Assembly: GCF_006346395.1 (NCBI RefSeq)
Contig: NZ_VDMS01000001.1
Span: 682,001 to 746,000, forward strand
Length of the DNA stretch: 64,000 nucleotides
Origin: Nocardioides plantarum
GTDB lineage: Bacteria; Actinomycetota; Actinomycetes; Propionibacteriales; Nocardioidaceae
Direction: 5' to 3'
Part shown: positions 30,319-39,668 of the stretch, piece by piece
Layout: each line of letters starts with the position of its first letter
How positions within the stretch are numbered: position 1 is the stretch's first letter
Program-made: the position numbers and the translations under genes
Notes under the pieces: model-generated
The model's database searches: none
Seen by the model: only the letters and a program-made list of their open reading frames with translations
What the model was told of the DNA's origin: nothing

Positions 30319-33300
30319 CGGGTCTGGTCCCAGGGACCGATCGGGTTGCCGATCCAGGTCGTCTTGTCCGGCACCGACTCGCCCCTCATCACCAACGACA
30401 CGGGGCCGACCGTAGCGTGCCGACCGAGGGTCGCCGCGGGCAGGATGACGCTGTTGGGGCCTAGCGTCGCCCCCCGCTTGAGCACCACGACGTCCTTGGC
30501 GAACCGGCGGTCGTGGAACAGGTGGGTCTGCACGACGCTGCCCTGGTTGACGGTCGCCCCGTCGCCGAGCTCGACCAGGTCGGCCTCGGGCAGCCAGTAG
30601 GTCTCGCACCACACGCCACGACCGATCGTGGCGCCCATCAGGCGGAACCACGCGTTGAGGACCGGGGTGCCGCTGACCGCGCGGGCGAACCACGGCGCCG
30701 CGACGACCTCGACGAAGGTGTCGGCCAGCTCGTTGCGCCACACGAACCAGCTCCACAGCGGGTGGCTGCCGCGGCGCATCCGGCCCACCAGCAGCCACTT
30801 GGCCGCCACCGTGACCAGGGCGGCGGCCAGCCCGGCGCCGACCAGCAGCGGCCCGGTGAGCAGCAGCGCGAGCAGGACGTGGTCGTCGAGCAGCGCCACG
30901 AGGGCGATCGCGACGATGCCGCCGAGCGCGAGCGAGACCATCTGCGGCACCAGGCGGCACACCTCGACCAGGGCGCGATAGACCCGCAGCCGGGTGGGCG
31001 GGTCGTAGGTCGTCGTGTGGTCGGCGTCGGTGGCCGCCGTACGGCGCAGCGGGGCGGGTGGGCTGCCGAGCCACGACTCCCCCTTGCCCGCCGTACGCCG
31101 ACGGGGCGCGGCGGACAGCACGGCGACCAACGACGCCTTGGGGACCTTGCGCCCGGGGGCGGCCATGCCGGAGTTGCCGACGAAGGCCCGCTTGCCGATC
31201 TTGACCTTCTCGGCGCGCAGCCAGCCGCCGCCGAGCTCGTAGCCGCCGATGAGGGTGTCGTCGGCCAGGAACGCCTGGTCGTTGACCTGCGTGAGCGACG
31301 GGATCATCAGGACCGTCGACGCCTCGACGTCCTTGCCGATGCGGGCACCGAGCGCGCGCAGCCACACCGGCGTGAGCGTCGAGGAGTAGAGCGGGAACAG
31401 CCAGGTGCGGGCCTCGTCGAGCACGCGCATGGTCGCCCAGACCGCCAGCGCCGGGCGGCTGCGGACCGGGAACGCCCCCGAGGTCACCGATCTCCCGGCG
31501 AGCCGGACGACGGCCCAGACCAAGCCGGTGAGGACGACGAGCCCCAGGACCGTCGAGAGCGGCAGCCACCACAGCAGCCGGAGCAGGCCGTGGGCGTCGT
31601 CGGGCGCGTCGGCGAGCAGCAGCGGCGGCAGTGCGCCTGCGACGACCGCGACCAGCGGGAGCAGGCCCAGCAGCGCCGCGACCACGGCGTACGCCGCCAC
31701 CCAGGCCCGGCTGCTCACCGGGCGCTCGGAGAACCACGGGCCGCGGGCGTCGTCGGAGACCCGCTCGGCCGGCGAGCCCGACCAGAACTCGCCGGGCGGG
31801 ACCTCGCCGAAGACGGCCGAGCCGGGGGCGACCTCGGCGCCGGCTCCGACCACGGCACCGGGCAGCAGCATGCTGCGGGCGCCGACGCGGGCGCGGGCGC
31901 CGACGCTCACCTCGCCGAGGTGGAGGACGTCGCCGTCGACCCAGTAGCCCGTGAGGTCGACCTCGGGCTCGATCGAGCAGCCGCGACCCAGCCGGAGCAG
32001 GCCGGTGACGGGCGGGACCGAGTGGAGGTCGACGTCGCGACCGATGCGGGCGCCGAGGAGGCGGGCGTACCAGGTCATGAACGGCGCGCCGCCCAGGCCG
32101 ATGGCACCGACCTCGTCGACGACGTGGCTCGCGAGCCACAGCCGCAGGTGGGTCTTGCCGCCGCGCGGGTGGTCACCGGGCTCGACGGTGAGCAGCAGGA
32201 GGCGGGCGGCGCCGGCGGCCACCAGCATCCGCCCCGGCGGCAGCACGAAGCCCGCACCGAGGACGGCCAGCAGCCAGACGGGCACGTCGGGCAGCCAGCC
32301 CCAGCCGTCGAGCGAGCCGACGAGCAGGCAGACCAGGCCCACCCAGAACACCCAGCGCGGCGCCGCCAGGCACCGCACCAGGAGGGTCGCGACGACCTGG
32401 CCGTTCTGGGTCTTGAGGGGCGTGGGGCGCACGCTGCGGTCGCTGGCCGGTCCGGCCGCGGCCATGCCGTCGAGGTGCGCGGCGATCGCGCCGAGCGTCG
32501 GGTGCTCGTAGAGGTCGCCGACGACGACCTCGGGGTGACGCTCGCGCAGCCGCGAGACCAGCTGGGCCGCCGACAGGCTGCCGCCGCCGAGGTCGAAGAA
32601 CTCCGCCTCGCGGGTGTCCACGGCCGCCCCGAGGATGTCGAGCCACAGTCCGGCGACCCAGGTCTCGGTGTCGGTGAGCCCCGCGGCAGCGGTCGCGTCG
32701 GCCGCGGACGGGAGCGGCCACGGCAGCGCGTCGCGGTCGACCTTGCCGGAGGTGCGGGTGGGCAGGGTGTCGACGACCGCGAGGCGGGGCACCAGTGCTG
32801 CCGGCATGGACGCGCGCAGGCTCGCGACGGCGGCAGGCTGGTCGAAGGTGGCGTCGACGGCGACGTAGCCGACGAGCAGGCTGTTGCCGGCGGCGGTCCG
32901 GCGTACGGCGGCGGCCGCGCTCTGCACCCCGGGCAGCGACAGGAGCGCGCTGTCGATCTCGCCGAGCTCGATACGTCGACCGCCCAGCTTGACCTGGTCG
33001 TCGGCCCGGCCGCCGAACAACAGCCCCGCGGGGTCGTTCACGACCAGGTCGCCGCTGCGGTAGGCGCGCTGCCAGCCGAGCGTGGGCATCGCGGCGTACT
33101 TCTCGGCGTCCTTGACCGGGTCGAGGTAGCGCGCCAGGCCGACCCCGCCGATGATCAGCTCGCCGGTCGCCCCCTCGGGGACGGGGTGGCCGTCGGCGTC
33201 GACGACCGCGAGGTCCCACCCGTCGAGCGGCAGCCCGATCCGCACGGGCCCCTCGCCGGTGAGCTCGGTGCCGCAGGCGACGACGGTGGCCTCGGTCGGG

Positions 33301-34184
33301 CCGTAGGTGTTCCAGACCTCACGACCCGGGGCGACCAGGCGGGCGGCCAGCTCGGGCGGGCAGGCCTCGCCGCCCATGATGAGCAGCCGGACGGCGGCCA
33401 GCGCCTCGGCGGGCCACAGCGCCACCAGGGTGGGGACCGTCGAGACCACGGTGACCCCGTTGGCGATCAGCCAGGGGCCGACGTCGATGCCGCTGCGCAC
33501 CAGGGCTCGCGGCGCCGGGACCAGGCAGCCGCCGTAGCGCCAGGCCAGCCACATCTCCTCGCAGCTCGCGTCGAAGGCGACCGACAGCCCGGCCATCACC
33601 CGGTCGCCGACGCCGAGGGGCTCGCGGCCGGCCGACCCCTGCAGGAACATCCGCGACTCGGCGTCGACGAAGGCGGCCGCGGACCGGTGCGACACCGCGA
33701 CGCCCTTGGGCTTGCCGGTCGAGCCGGAGGTGAAGATGACCCACGCGTCGTCGTCGAGACCCGGGTCGGACGGCTCCCGCGGCTCGGCGGTATGCCGGGT
33801 CGCCACCGTCAGGCCCGCCCCCACGACCGCGGCGACGTCGGCCTCGCCGAACACCAGGCGGGCCCGCTCGTCGGGGTCGTCGGCGTCGACGGGGACATAG
33901 GCGGCACCGGCCAGCAGGATGCCGATGATGGCGACGTAGAGGTCGGTCGTGCCCGACGGGACCCGGACGCCCACCCGGTCGCCGGGCCCGATGCCGAGCG
34001 CGGCGAGCTCGTCGGCGAGCCCGTCGGCGGCCTCCTCGAGCTCGGCGTAGGTGAGCACACCGGTGCCGGCGTCGACCGCGGGCTCGTCGGCGGCCTGCTC
34101 GACGGTGGCGCGGAAGATCTCCACGAGGGTCCGCGGGGCCGGTGCGAGAGCCCCGCGGCGCAGCGGGTCGTTGGGCGGGATCAC
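30315..34184 (-). CDS. pls: Pls-type membrane NRPS, predicted epsilon-poly-L-lysine (cationic homopolymer) synthetase
   Basis: 1289 residues, GTG at 34184. Domain order: adenylation domain about 15-490 (IFTSGSTGKPKG 150-161, NTYGPTEAT 292-300, YRSGDL 375-380, GGRADDQVKLGGRRIELGEID, A10 Lys 481); carrier domain about 505-575 (DLGGGSLS, Ser 536 for phosphopantetheine); then six membrane helices in three pairs (about 611-626, 634-650; 826-856, 872-896; 1080-1099, 1102-1130), each pair followed by a soluble domain with left-handed beta-helix-like hexapeptide patterns (GARIGRDVDL, GARIGKDVEA, GATIGRGVWC). This is the architecture and size of Streptomyces Pls. The pocket residues read D205 A206 E209 S248 I269 G271 T293 V301 V302 K481, a lysine-like code. 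No classical condensation or thioesterase domain is present. The product is inferred. Confidence 0.88.
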   Translation of the reverse strand: MIPPNDPLRRGALAPAPRTLVEIFRATVEQAADEPAVDAGTGVLTYAELEEAADGLADELAALGIGPGDRVGVRVPSGTTDLYVAIIGILLAGAAYVPVDADDPDERARLVFGEADVAAVVGAGLTVATRHTAEPREPSDPGLDDDAWVIFTSGSTGKPKGVAVSHRSAAAFVDAESRMFLQGSAGREPLGVGDRVMAGLSVAFDASCEEMWLAWRYGGCLVPAPRALVRSGIDVGPWLIANGVTVVSTVPTLVALWPAEALAAVRLLIMGGEACPPELAARLVAPGREVWNTYGPTEATVVACGTELTGEGPVRIGLPLDGWDLAVVDADGHPVPEGATGELIIGGVGLARYLDPVKDAEKYAAMPTLGWQRAYRSGDLVVNDPAGLLFGGRADDQVKLGGRRIELGEIDSALLSLPGVQSAAAAVRRTAAGNSLLVGYVAVDATFDQPAAVASLRASMPAALVPRLAVVDTLPTRTSGKVDRDALPWPLPSAADATAAAGLTDTETWVAGLWLDILGAAVDTREAEFFDLGGGSLSAAQLVSRLRERHPEVVVGDLYEHPTLGAIAAHLDGMAAAGPASDRSVRPTPLKTQNGQVVATLLVRCLAAPRWVFWVGLVCLLVGSLDGWGWLPDVPVWLLAVLGAGFVLPPGRMLVAAGAARLLLLTVEPGDHPRGGKTHLRLWLASHVVDEVGAIGLGGAPFMTWYARLLGARIGRDVDLHSVPPVTGLLRLGRGCSIEPEVDLTGYWVDGDVLHLGEVSVGARARVGARSMLLPGAVVGAGAEVAPGSAVFGEVPPGEFWSGSPAERVSDDARGPWFSERPVSSRAWVAAYAVVAALLGLLPLVAVVAGALPPLLLADAPDDAHGLLRLLWWLPLSTVLGLVVLTGLVWAVVRLAGRSVTSGAFPVRSRPALAVWATMRVLDEARTWLFPLYSSTLTPVWLRALGARIGKDVEASTVLMIPSLTQVNDQAFLADDTLIGGYELGGGWLRAEKVKIGKRAFVGNSGMAAPGRKVPKASLVAVLSAAPRRRTAGKGESWLGSPPAPLRRTAATDADHTTTYDPPTRLRVYRALVEVCRLVPQMVSLALGGIVAIALVALLDDHVLLALLLTGPLLVGAGLAAALVTVAAKWLLVGRMRRGSHPLWSWFVWRNELADTFVEVVAAPWFARAVSGTPVLNAWFRLMGATIGRGVWCETYWLPEADLVELGDGATVNQGSVVQTHLFHDRRFAKDVVVLKRGATLGPNSVILPAATLGRHATVGPVSLVMRGESVPDKTTWIGNPIGPWDQTR

Positions 34185-34248
34185 CGGGCCACCCTTGCGG
34201 AGGAGGGTGAACGGTCGGTGACCGCGTCCCGGTCCGCGGTGCGGGTCG

Positions 34249-34788
34249 TCAGCGCAGCAGGGCGTCGAGGTCGACCTCGACCTCGACGTGGTCGCCGTAG
34301 GACGCCACCACGACCCCGGACGTGTGCACGGCTGCCACCCGGAACATGTCGTCGTGAAGCTCGTGGACCACGAGCTCGTGGTCGCGCCGGTCGACGGTCC
34401 AGTAGGTGGCCGCGCCCCAGCGGGCGTAGCGGAACATCTTCTCGACCAGGTCGGTGCGTCGGTTGGACGAGAGCACCTCGACGACCAGCAACGGGGTGGA
34501 TGCCGTCAACCGCTCGTCCTCCTGGGAGGTGTGCACCATCAGGTCGGGCCCGAGCTCCTCGCGGACGCCCACGGGCGACCAGCCCCAGGACGGGAGGACC
34601 TCCGCCCCGGGCGGGAGGGTCTCCTTGATCAGGATCGCGAGATCGAGGACGATCCGCTGGTGGCGCCTGCTGGGGAACCCGGTCACGACGAGCTGGCCTC
34701 CGAAGTACTCGCCCCGGACGTCCTCGAGCGCCTCGTAGTCCTCCCAGGACATCGGGGTCCGGGTCTCGTCGAGCGTCTCGGTGGTCAT
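34249..34788 (-). CDS. Uma2-family putative restriction endonuclease-like protein
   Basis: 179 residues, ATG at 34788 with AGGAAG upstream. It matches the Uma2 (DUF820) family, a PD-(D/E)XK nuclease fold: SWEDYEALEDVRGEYFGGQLV at the N-terminus, LGPDLMV and LLVVEVLSS (core Asp and Glu-x-Leu) in the middle, then YARWGAATYWTVDRRDHEL. The family is expanded in cyanobacteria and actinobacteria and no biological role is established. It stands 64 nt upstream of the synthetase gene on the same strand, so co-transcription is possible but a functional link is not apparent. Confidence 0.8.
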   Translation of the reverse strand: MTTETLDETRTPMSWEDYEALEDVRGEYFGGQLVVTGFPSRRHQRIVLDLAILIKETLPPGAEVLPSWGWSPVGVREELGPDLMVHTSQEDERLTASTPLLVVEVLSSNRRTDLVEKMFRYARWGAATYWTVDRRDHELVVHELHDDMFRVAAVHTSGVVVASYGDHVEVEVDLDALLR

Positions 34789-34882
34789 CGGGCTTCCTGT
34801 GCTCACGGAGGTGATCGTGCCGACACAGCGTACGCCGCACCACCGGCGCCGCGCAGCCTGTGGACAGCCGCCCGGACCGTGC

Positions 34883-35350
34883 TCATCCGCGGGCTCCGAT
34901 GACGTCGACGGGGCCGTCTGCAGCGTCGCGCATCGCCCCCGCGATGCAGCCGAAGTCGCCGGACGGGACCTCGAACAGTCCCCGCCGGAACGGCAGGCCC
35001 CAGTGCTCCTCGTCATCGATGAACCCGAGCATCGGCAGCAGCGGCTTGACCGGCACCGCCGCCACCGCCTCGAAGTCGACCCGGCGACGCCACGGGCGGA
35101 ACCCCTCGCGCACGTCGACCCGGAAGGGCTCGTCGTCGGCCACCACGCCGAGCGCCGTGAACTGCTGGAGCGGCCGGCCGGTGCGCATCGCCGTGCGCGG
35201 GGAGTAGAAGGCGATGCCGTCGCCGTGGCGCAGGCGCCGCAGCCGGGTGTCGGCGCCGTGGTCGGCCTGCGTGAAGCCGCCCTCGACGCCGAGCAGCACG
35301 TGATCGAGGCTGATGGTGTTGACCCAGTAGCGGGTGCGGTCGCCGGTCAT
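34883..35350 (-). CDS. EVE-domain protein (PUA-like fold)
   Basis: 155 residues. TRYWVNTISLDHVLLGVEGGFTQA at the N-terminus, LRHGDGIAFYSPRT and LQQFTALGVVADDEPFRVDV fit the EVE family, a PUA-related fold thought to bind modified nucleotides in DNA or RNA. EVE proteins often sit near defence or modification genes; here the neighbours are Uma2 and BrkB. The start is ATG at 35350. The function in this organism is unknown. Confidence 0.8.
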   Translation of the reverse strand: MTGDRTRYWVNTISLDHVLLGVEGGFTQADHGADTRLRRLRHGDGIAFYSPRTAMRTGRPLQQFTALGVVADDEPFRVDVREGFRPWRRRVDFEAVAAVPVKPLLPMLGFIDDEEHWGLPFRRGLFEVPSGDFGCIAGAMRDAADGPVDVIGARG

Positions 35351-35381
35351 GGGCCCATCACAGCAGCGACCACCGACAGGA

Positions 35382-36353
35382 TCAGTCCGCGACGTCCTGG
35401 TGGTGCGGCCGGCCGGGGTCGGGCTCGGCCGGCTCGGGCTGGTGGGCCCGCAGCGCCTCGAGCTGGGCGCACACCGCGACCCCGAGGAACAGCGAGATCG
35501 CCGACATCAGGCTCCACAGCAGCAGCGCGACGATGCCGGCCAGCGGCCCGTAGGTGCTGTCGAAGGACCCGCTGACGTTGACGTAGAGCGCCAGACCGGC
35601 GGCCGCGGCCATGCTGAGCACGACGGCGACCACCGAGCCGAGGGCCAGCCAGGACAGCGCGGGCTGCCGACGGCGTGGGGCGTGGTCGAGCAGCACCGCG
35701 ATCGTGCTGACCAGCAGGACCAGACCCGCCGGCCACCGCAGCACCTGCCACGTGGCGTGGGCGCCGTCCGACCAGCCGTACTCGCGGACCATCGCGTCGC
35801 CGAAGGCGCCGCCCGCGACCAGCAGGAAGAACCCCAGGCCGACCGGGACCGCCAGGATCGCGGTGAGCACCGCGGCCCGGCCGTACTTGGCCGGCGCCGG
35901 CCGGTCGCGGCGGATGCCGTAGATCCGGTTGCTCCCCCGCTCGACCTGCGCCATCGCCGTGGTCATCGACACCAGCGCGAGCAGCAGGCCGAGGACCAGG
36001 GCCACCTCGCCCGCGCCCTCCGAGCCGCCGGACACCGCCCCGGCCAGCGCGTCCTCGCCATCGCCGCCCGGCGACACGGCATCGACGGTGAACGAGACGA
36101 CCCGCGACCACCGCTCGTCGTCGACGTCGGCCGCGAGCCCGGTCGCCGCGAGCAGGAACGGTACGACGCCCAGGCAGGTCTGCAGGGCCAGGGCGCGGCT
36201 GTTGGTGAACCCGTCGCCGTAGCGGAACCGGACGAACGCGCCGACGAGCACCGCGCGGACGCCGTGGCGTCGCACCAGGTGCCAGGCGTCCTCGGCGTCG
36301 AGCTCGTCGCCGTCCATCTCGATGGTGACCGGCACCAGCCGTGCGGTGGTCAT
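35382..36353 (-). CDS. YihY/BrkB-family integral membrane protein
   Basis: 323 residues. After about 45 cytoplasmic residues there are six predicted membrane segments (for example LALQTCLGVVPFLLAATGLA, VALVLGLLLALVSMTTAMAQ, AVLTAILAVPVGLGFFLLVA, LALGSVVAVVLSMAAAAGLAL) and the family motif STYGPLAGIVALLLWSLMSA near the end. The C-terminal tail is polar. The role of the family is poorly defined (some members suggested to affect envelope integrity). The ATG overlaps the stop of the upstream 62-codon gene by 1 nt, so the two are co-translated. Confidence 0.9.
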   Translation of the reverse strand: MTTARLVPVTIEMDGDELDAEDAWHLVRRHGVRAVLVGAFVRFRYGDGFTNSRALALQTCLGVVPFLLAATGLAADVDDERWSRVVSFTVDAVSPGGDGEDALAGAVSGGSEGAGEVALVLGLLLALVSMTTAMAQVERGSNRIYGIRRDRPAPAKYGRAAVLTAILAVPVGLGFFLLVAGGAFGDAMVREYGWSDGAHATWQVLRWPAGLVLLVSTIAVLLDHAPRRRQPALSWLALGSVVAVVLSMAAAAGLALYVNVSGSFDSTYGPLAGIVALLLWSLMSAISLFLGVAVCAQLEALRAHQPEPAEPDPGRPHHQDVAD

Positions 36354-36541
36354 CAGCTGGCCAGGTCGAGGAGCCCGAACAGCACCAGGACGGCGCCGAT
36401 CACGATCACGACCACGCCCGACACGACGTTGTTGGCCCGCGACAGCCCCGCACGCACGCGCGACGACGACCCGGGCGAGGTCCGGCGTACGAGGACGGTG
36501 CCGAGGACGACGACGAGCAGTCCGAGGGCGAGCTGCAGCAC
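36353..36541 (-). CDS. Small two-helix membrane protein
   Basis: 62 residues. Two hydrophobic helices (about 2-18 LQLALGLLVVVLGTVLV and 40-60 VSGVVVIVIGAVLVLFGLL) flank a basic Ser/Arg loop. Its stop overlaps the BrkB ATG (TGATG), which argues that it is real and functionally tied to that protein. No family recognised. Confidence 0.65.
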   Translation of the reverse strand: MLQLALGLLVVVLGTVLVRRTSPGSSSRVRAGLSRANNVVSGVVVIVIGAVLVLFGLLDLAS

Positions 36542-36596
36542 GAGATCTCCGATGCGTGGGCGGACCCGAATCCCATCACGACCGGCCGGCGGGCGG

Positions 36597-38177
36597 TCAG
36601 TTGACCTGCCGGTCGCGGCCCTGCCAGTAGGGCGTGCGCAGGTCGCGCTTGAGGATCTTGCCGGTGGGGTTGCGCGGCAGCGGGCCGGTGACGTCGACGC
36701 TTCGCGGGCACTTGAACGCCGCGAGGTGCTCGCGGCAGTAGCCGATCAGCTCGTCCTCACTCGCCTGCTGCCCCTCGTGGAGCGACACCACCGCCTTGAC
36801 CGACTCGCCCCAGACGTCGTCGGGCACGCCGATCACGGCGACCTCCATCACGGCCGGGTGCTCGGCCAGGACCCGCTCGACCTCGGGTGAGTAGATGTTC
36901 TCGCCACCGCTGATGATCATGTCCTTCATCCGGTCCTCGACGTAGACGAACCCGTCGGCGTCGACCTTGCCGAGGTCGCCGGTGCGGAACCAGCCGTCGT
37001 CGGTCACGGCCTCGGCGGTGGCCTCGGGCTTGCCGAGGTAGCCCTGGAAGAGCTGCGGGGTGCGAAGCCAGATCTCGCCGTGCTCGCCGGTGCCGACGTC
37101 GGCGCCGGAGCCGGGGTCGACGATGCGCACCTCCACCTCGGGGATCGGCTTGCCGGCCGACACCAGCCGCTCGGGGTGGCCGTCGGCCACGGCGGTGCGG
37201 TGGTCGTGCGAGCCCAGCTGGGTGACGACGCCGGCGACCTCGGTCAGCCCGTAGACCTGGAGGAAGTCGGTGTCGGGCCACGCCTCCATCGCCGCGCGCA
37301 GCAGCGGCGGAGGCATCGGGGCGGCGCCGTAGGTGTAGGTCTTCAGCGCGCCGAACAGCCGGATCGCGTCGGGTCCGGTCTGCAGCACCTGGGCCAGGAC
37401 CGCCGGCACGAGGAACGTGCGGTTGGCCCCGGCCAGGATCGCCGCGGCCAGGGACGCCCCGTCGGGGTCGCGGGTCATCACGATCGGCACGCCGTCGTGG
37501 ATCGGGAACATCACGTACGACGACCCGCCGACGTGGAAGAGCGGCATCGCCACCATGCACTTGTCCCCCGGCTCGAAGCGCCAGCCGTCGTGGGCGTTGC
37601 GGGTGTGGCTCAGCAGGTTGCGGTGCGACAGCATCACGCCCTTGGGACGCCCGGTGGTGCCGGAGGAGTACATGACCAGGCAGGTGTCGTCGGGGGTCAC
37701 GTCGTCCCGACGCCCGACCGGGGTGGACGCCGCCAGCCAGGCCTCGTAGGCGTCGCCCTCGCCGCCCTCGGGGGTCACCTCGATGATCCGCTCGACACGG
37801 GTGAGCCGGTCGCGGATCCGCTCGATGGTCGGCATCAGCTCGGCACCGACGAACAGCACCCGGGCACCGCAGTCGTTGAGCGCGTAGTCGACCTCGTCGC
37901 CGGCCGAGCGCCAGTTGACGATCGCGTTGGCCGCGCCGAGCGACGCCGCGGCGAGAGTGGTCTCGACGCAGGCCGGGTGGTTCTTGTCCAGGAAGGCCAC
38001 GACGTCGCCCCGGCCGATGCCGAGCGCCTGCAGGCCACCGGCGTTGCGGCGTACGCGGTCGTCCCACTCGCGCCAGCTGAAGGTGCGCGACAGGTAGGTG
38101 ATCGCGTCGGCGTCGGGGGTCTCGCCAGCCCAGTGGGCCAGTCGGTCGTCGAGGAACTGGGGCTCGGGGGCGGTCAC
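36597..38177 (-). CDS. Long-chain acyl-CoA synthetase (AMP-forming)
   Basis: 526 residues, GTG at 38177. It activates a carboxylic acid via an acyl-adenylate to its CoA thioester. Motifs: VMYSSGTTGRPKGVMLSH (AMP/P-loop), YTYGAAPMP, QVYGLTEVAG, GWFRTGDLGKVDADGFVYVEDRMKDMI and the catalytic Lys in NPTGKILKRDLR. The substrate chain length cannot be read from sequence. The gene is monocistronic here; the lipid catabolic cluster on the plus strand is 7 kb away. A CACAAT box 6 nt before the GTG may be the -10. Confidence 0.9.
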   Translation of the reverse strand: MTAPEPQFLDDRLAHWAGETPDADAITYLSRTFSWREWDDRVRRNAGGLQALGIGRGDVVAFLDKNHPACVETTLAAASLGAANAIVNWRSAGDEVDYALNDCGARVLFVGAELMPTIERIRDRLTRVERIIEVTPEGGEGDAYEAWLAASTPVGRRDDVTPDDTCLVMYSSGTTGRPKGVMLSHRNLLSHTRNAHDGWRFEPGDKCMVAMPLFHVGGSSYVMFPIHDGVPIVMTRDPDGASLAAAILAGANRTFLVPAVLAQVLQTGPDAIRLFGALKTYTYGAAPMPPPLLRAAMEAWPDTDFLQVYGLTEVAGVVTQLGSHDHRTAVADGHPERLVSAGKPIPEVEVRIVDPGSGADVGTGEHGEIWLRTPQLFQGYLGKPEATAEAVTDDGWFRTGDLGKVDADGFVYVEDRMKDMIISGGENIYSPEVERVLAEHPAVMEVAVIGVPDDVWGESVKAVVSLHEGQQASEDELIGYCREHLAAFKCPRSVDVTGPLPRNPTGKILKRDLRTPYWQGRDRQVN

Positions 38178-38311
38178 GTCGTCATTGTGCCGGGAGAGTG
38201 TGAGCGAGGACACAGCAAAGCCACCACGAGGACCGAGATCGCGCCGGGTTCTTCTCACTCCCCCAGCCCGGTCTCAGCCCAGCCACAGGGTCAGGCGCGA
38301 GGCTCGGGAGC

Positions 38312-39604
38312 ATGAACGACACGCCCTCTTCGACCCCGCCGCCCTCTGGGCCCCCGGAACCGCAGCAGCCGCGGTTCCACGACTACCACGACGCCCCGCC
38401 CCCGCCGCCGGCGTACCCGCCCTTCGAGCACCAGACCCAGATGCTCGCCCAGCAGTCGCGTCCGGCGCTCCCGCCGCGACGTGGGCGCAAGGGCTTCGCG
38501 GCCGCCGTGGTCGCTGCCGCCCTCGTGGTGGGTGGCGGAGCCGGGCTCGGCGGCGCCGCGGCGTACGACGCCATGAACGGCGACGACTCGTCGGCCACGT
38601 CGTCGTCGTCGACGGTCTCCGCGAGCCCCGTCGTCGCCCGCGGCGACAACGACCCGGCCTCCGGGAGCGGCGTCGAGGCCGTGGCCTCGGCCGTGCTGCC
38701 CTCGGTCGTCAAGCTCGACGTGAGCAGCGGCCAGGAGGCCGGCTCGGGCTCGGGCATCATCCTGAGCTCCGACGGGCTCATCCTGACCAACAACCACGTG
38801 GCCGAGGTCGCCGGCGACAACGGCAGCATCACGGCGTCGTTCGCCGACGGCAGCCACGCCAAGGCCACGATCGTGGGCCTGGACCCCCTCACCGACACCG
38901 CCCTGGTGAAGGCGCAGGGCGTCTCGGGCCTCACCCCGGCCACCATCGGCGACTCCGACGCGGTCAAGGTCGGCGAGGAGGTCGTCGCGATCGGCTCGCC
39001 GTTCGGCCTCGACGCGACGGTCACCTCCGGCATCGTGAGCGCGCTCAACCGCCCGGTCGGGGTCGGCTCCGACAGCCAGGGCAACGCGACGGTCTACCCC
39101 GCGATCCAGACCGACGCCGCGATCAACCCGGGCAACAGCGGTGGCCCGCTGGTCGACAGCGACGGCCACGTCATCGGCATCAACTCCTCGATCCAGTCGA
39201 CCTCGTCCGGTGGGTCCGGCGAGTCCGGCTCGATCGGGCTCGGGTTCGCGATCCCGATCGACGAGGTGCTGCCGGTCATCGACCAGATGAAGAACGGCGA
39301 CAAGCCGACCCACGCCCGGATCGGCGTGTCGGTGCAGGACGTCGCGGCCACCGGCGGGGCCCAGGTCGTCGACGGCGCCAAGATCTCCGAGGTGGGCGCC
39401 GACTCCGCGGCCGGCCAGGCCGGGCTGCAGGACGGCGACGTGATCACCAAGGTCGACGACCACCTGATCACCGGGTCCGACTCCCTAGTCGCGACCGTGC
39501 GGTCCTACCGGCCCGACGACAAGGTGACCATCACCTACGAGCGCAACGGCCAGGAGAAGACCGTCCAGCTCACCCTCGACTCCGACGCGGACCCGGCTTC
39601 CTGA
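38312..39604 (+). CDS. HtrA/DegP-type S1C serine protease with PDZ domain
   Basis: 430 residues. A Pro-rich cytoplasmic N-terminus (about 1-55) and RRGRKG precede one membrane helix (about 61-84) and a Ser-rich linker. The protease domain has the catalytic triad H162 (TNNHVAE), D195 (DPLTDTA) and S276 (GNSGGP). A single PDZ domain follows (about 335-425, GADSAAGQAGLQDGDVI). It is a PepD/HtrA-like envelope quality-control protease facing outside the membrane. The transcript ends in a strong hairpin. Confidence 0.94.
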   Translation: MNDTPSSTPPPSGPPEPQQPRFHDYHDAPPPPPAYPPFEHQTQMLAQQSRPALPPRRGRKGFAAAVVAAALVVGGGAGLGGAAAYDAMNGDDSSATSSSSTVSASPVVARGDNDPASGSGVEAVASAVLPSVVKLDVSSGQEAGSGSGIILSSDGLILTNNHVAEVAGDNGSITASFADGSHAKATIVGLDPLTDTALVKAQGVSGLTPATIGDSDAVKVGEEVVAIGSPFGLDATVTSGIVSALNRPVGVGSDSQGNATVYPAIQTDAAINPGNSGGPLVDSDGHVIGINSSIQSTSSGGSGESGSIGLGFAIPIDEVLPVIDQMKNGDKPTHARIGVSVQDVAATGGAQVVDGAKISEVGADSAAGQAGLQDGDVITKVDDHLITGSDSLVATVRSYRPDDKVTITYERNGQEKTVQLTLDSDADPAS

Positions 39605-39668
39605 CCAGGGGGTAGGACTCCGCGCTCGGACGGCCCCCCGAGGGGCCCGCGTCTGGGAGGGCGCGCCG

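Noticed and set aside
30315..34184. An ordinary acyl-CoA ligase or a multi-module NRPS
   Set aside because: A carrier domain and three helix-plus-beta-helix repeats follow the A domain, and no condensation or thioesterase domain exists, so the Pls plan fits better.
34249..36541. A defence island (Uma2, EVE, BrkB)
   Set aside because: No restriction, methylase or effector genes are present; these are scattered orphan families and intervals look like ordinary chromosomal filler.
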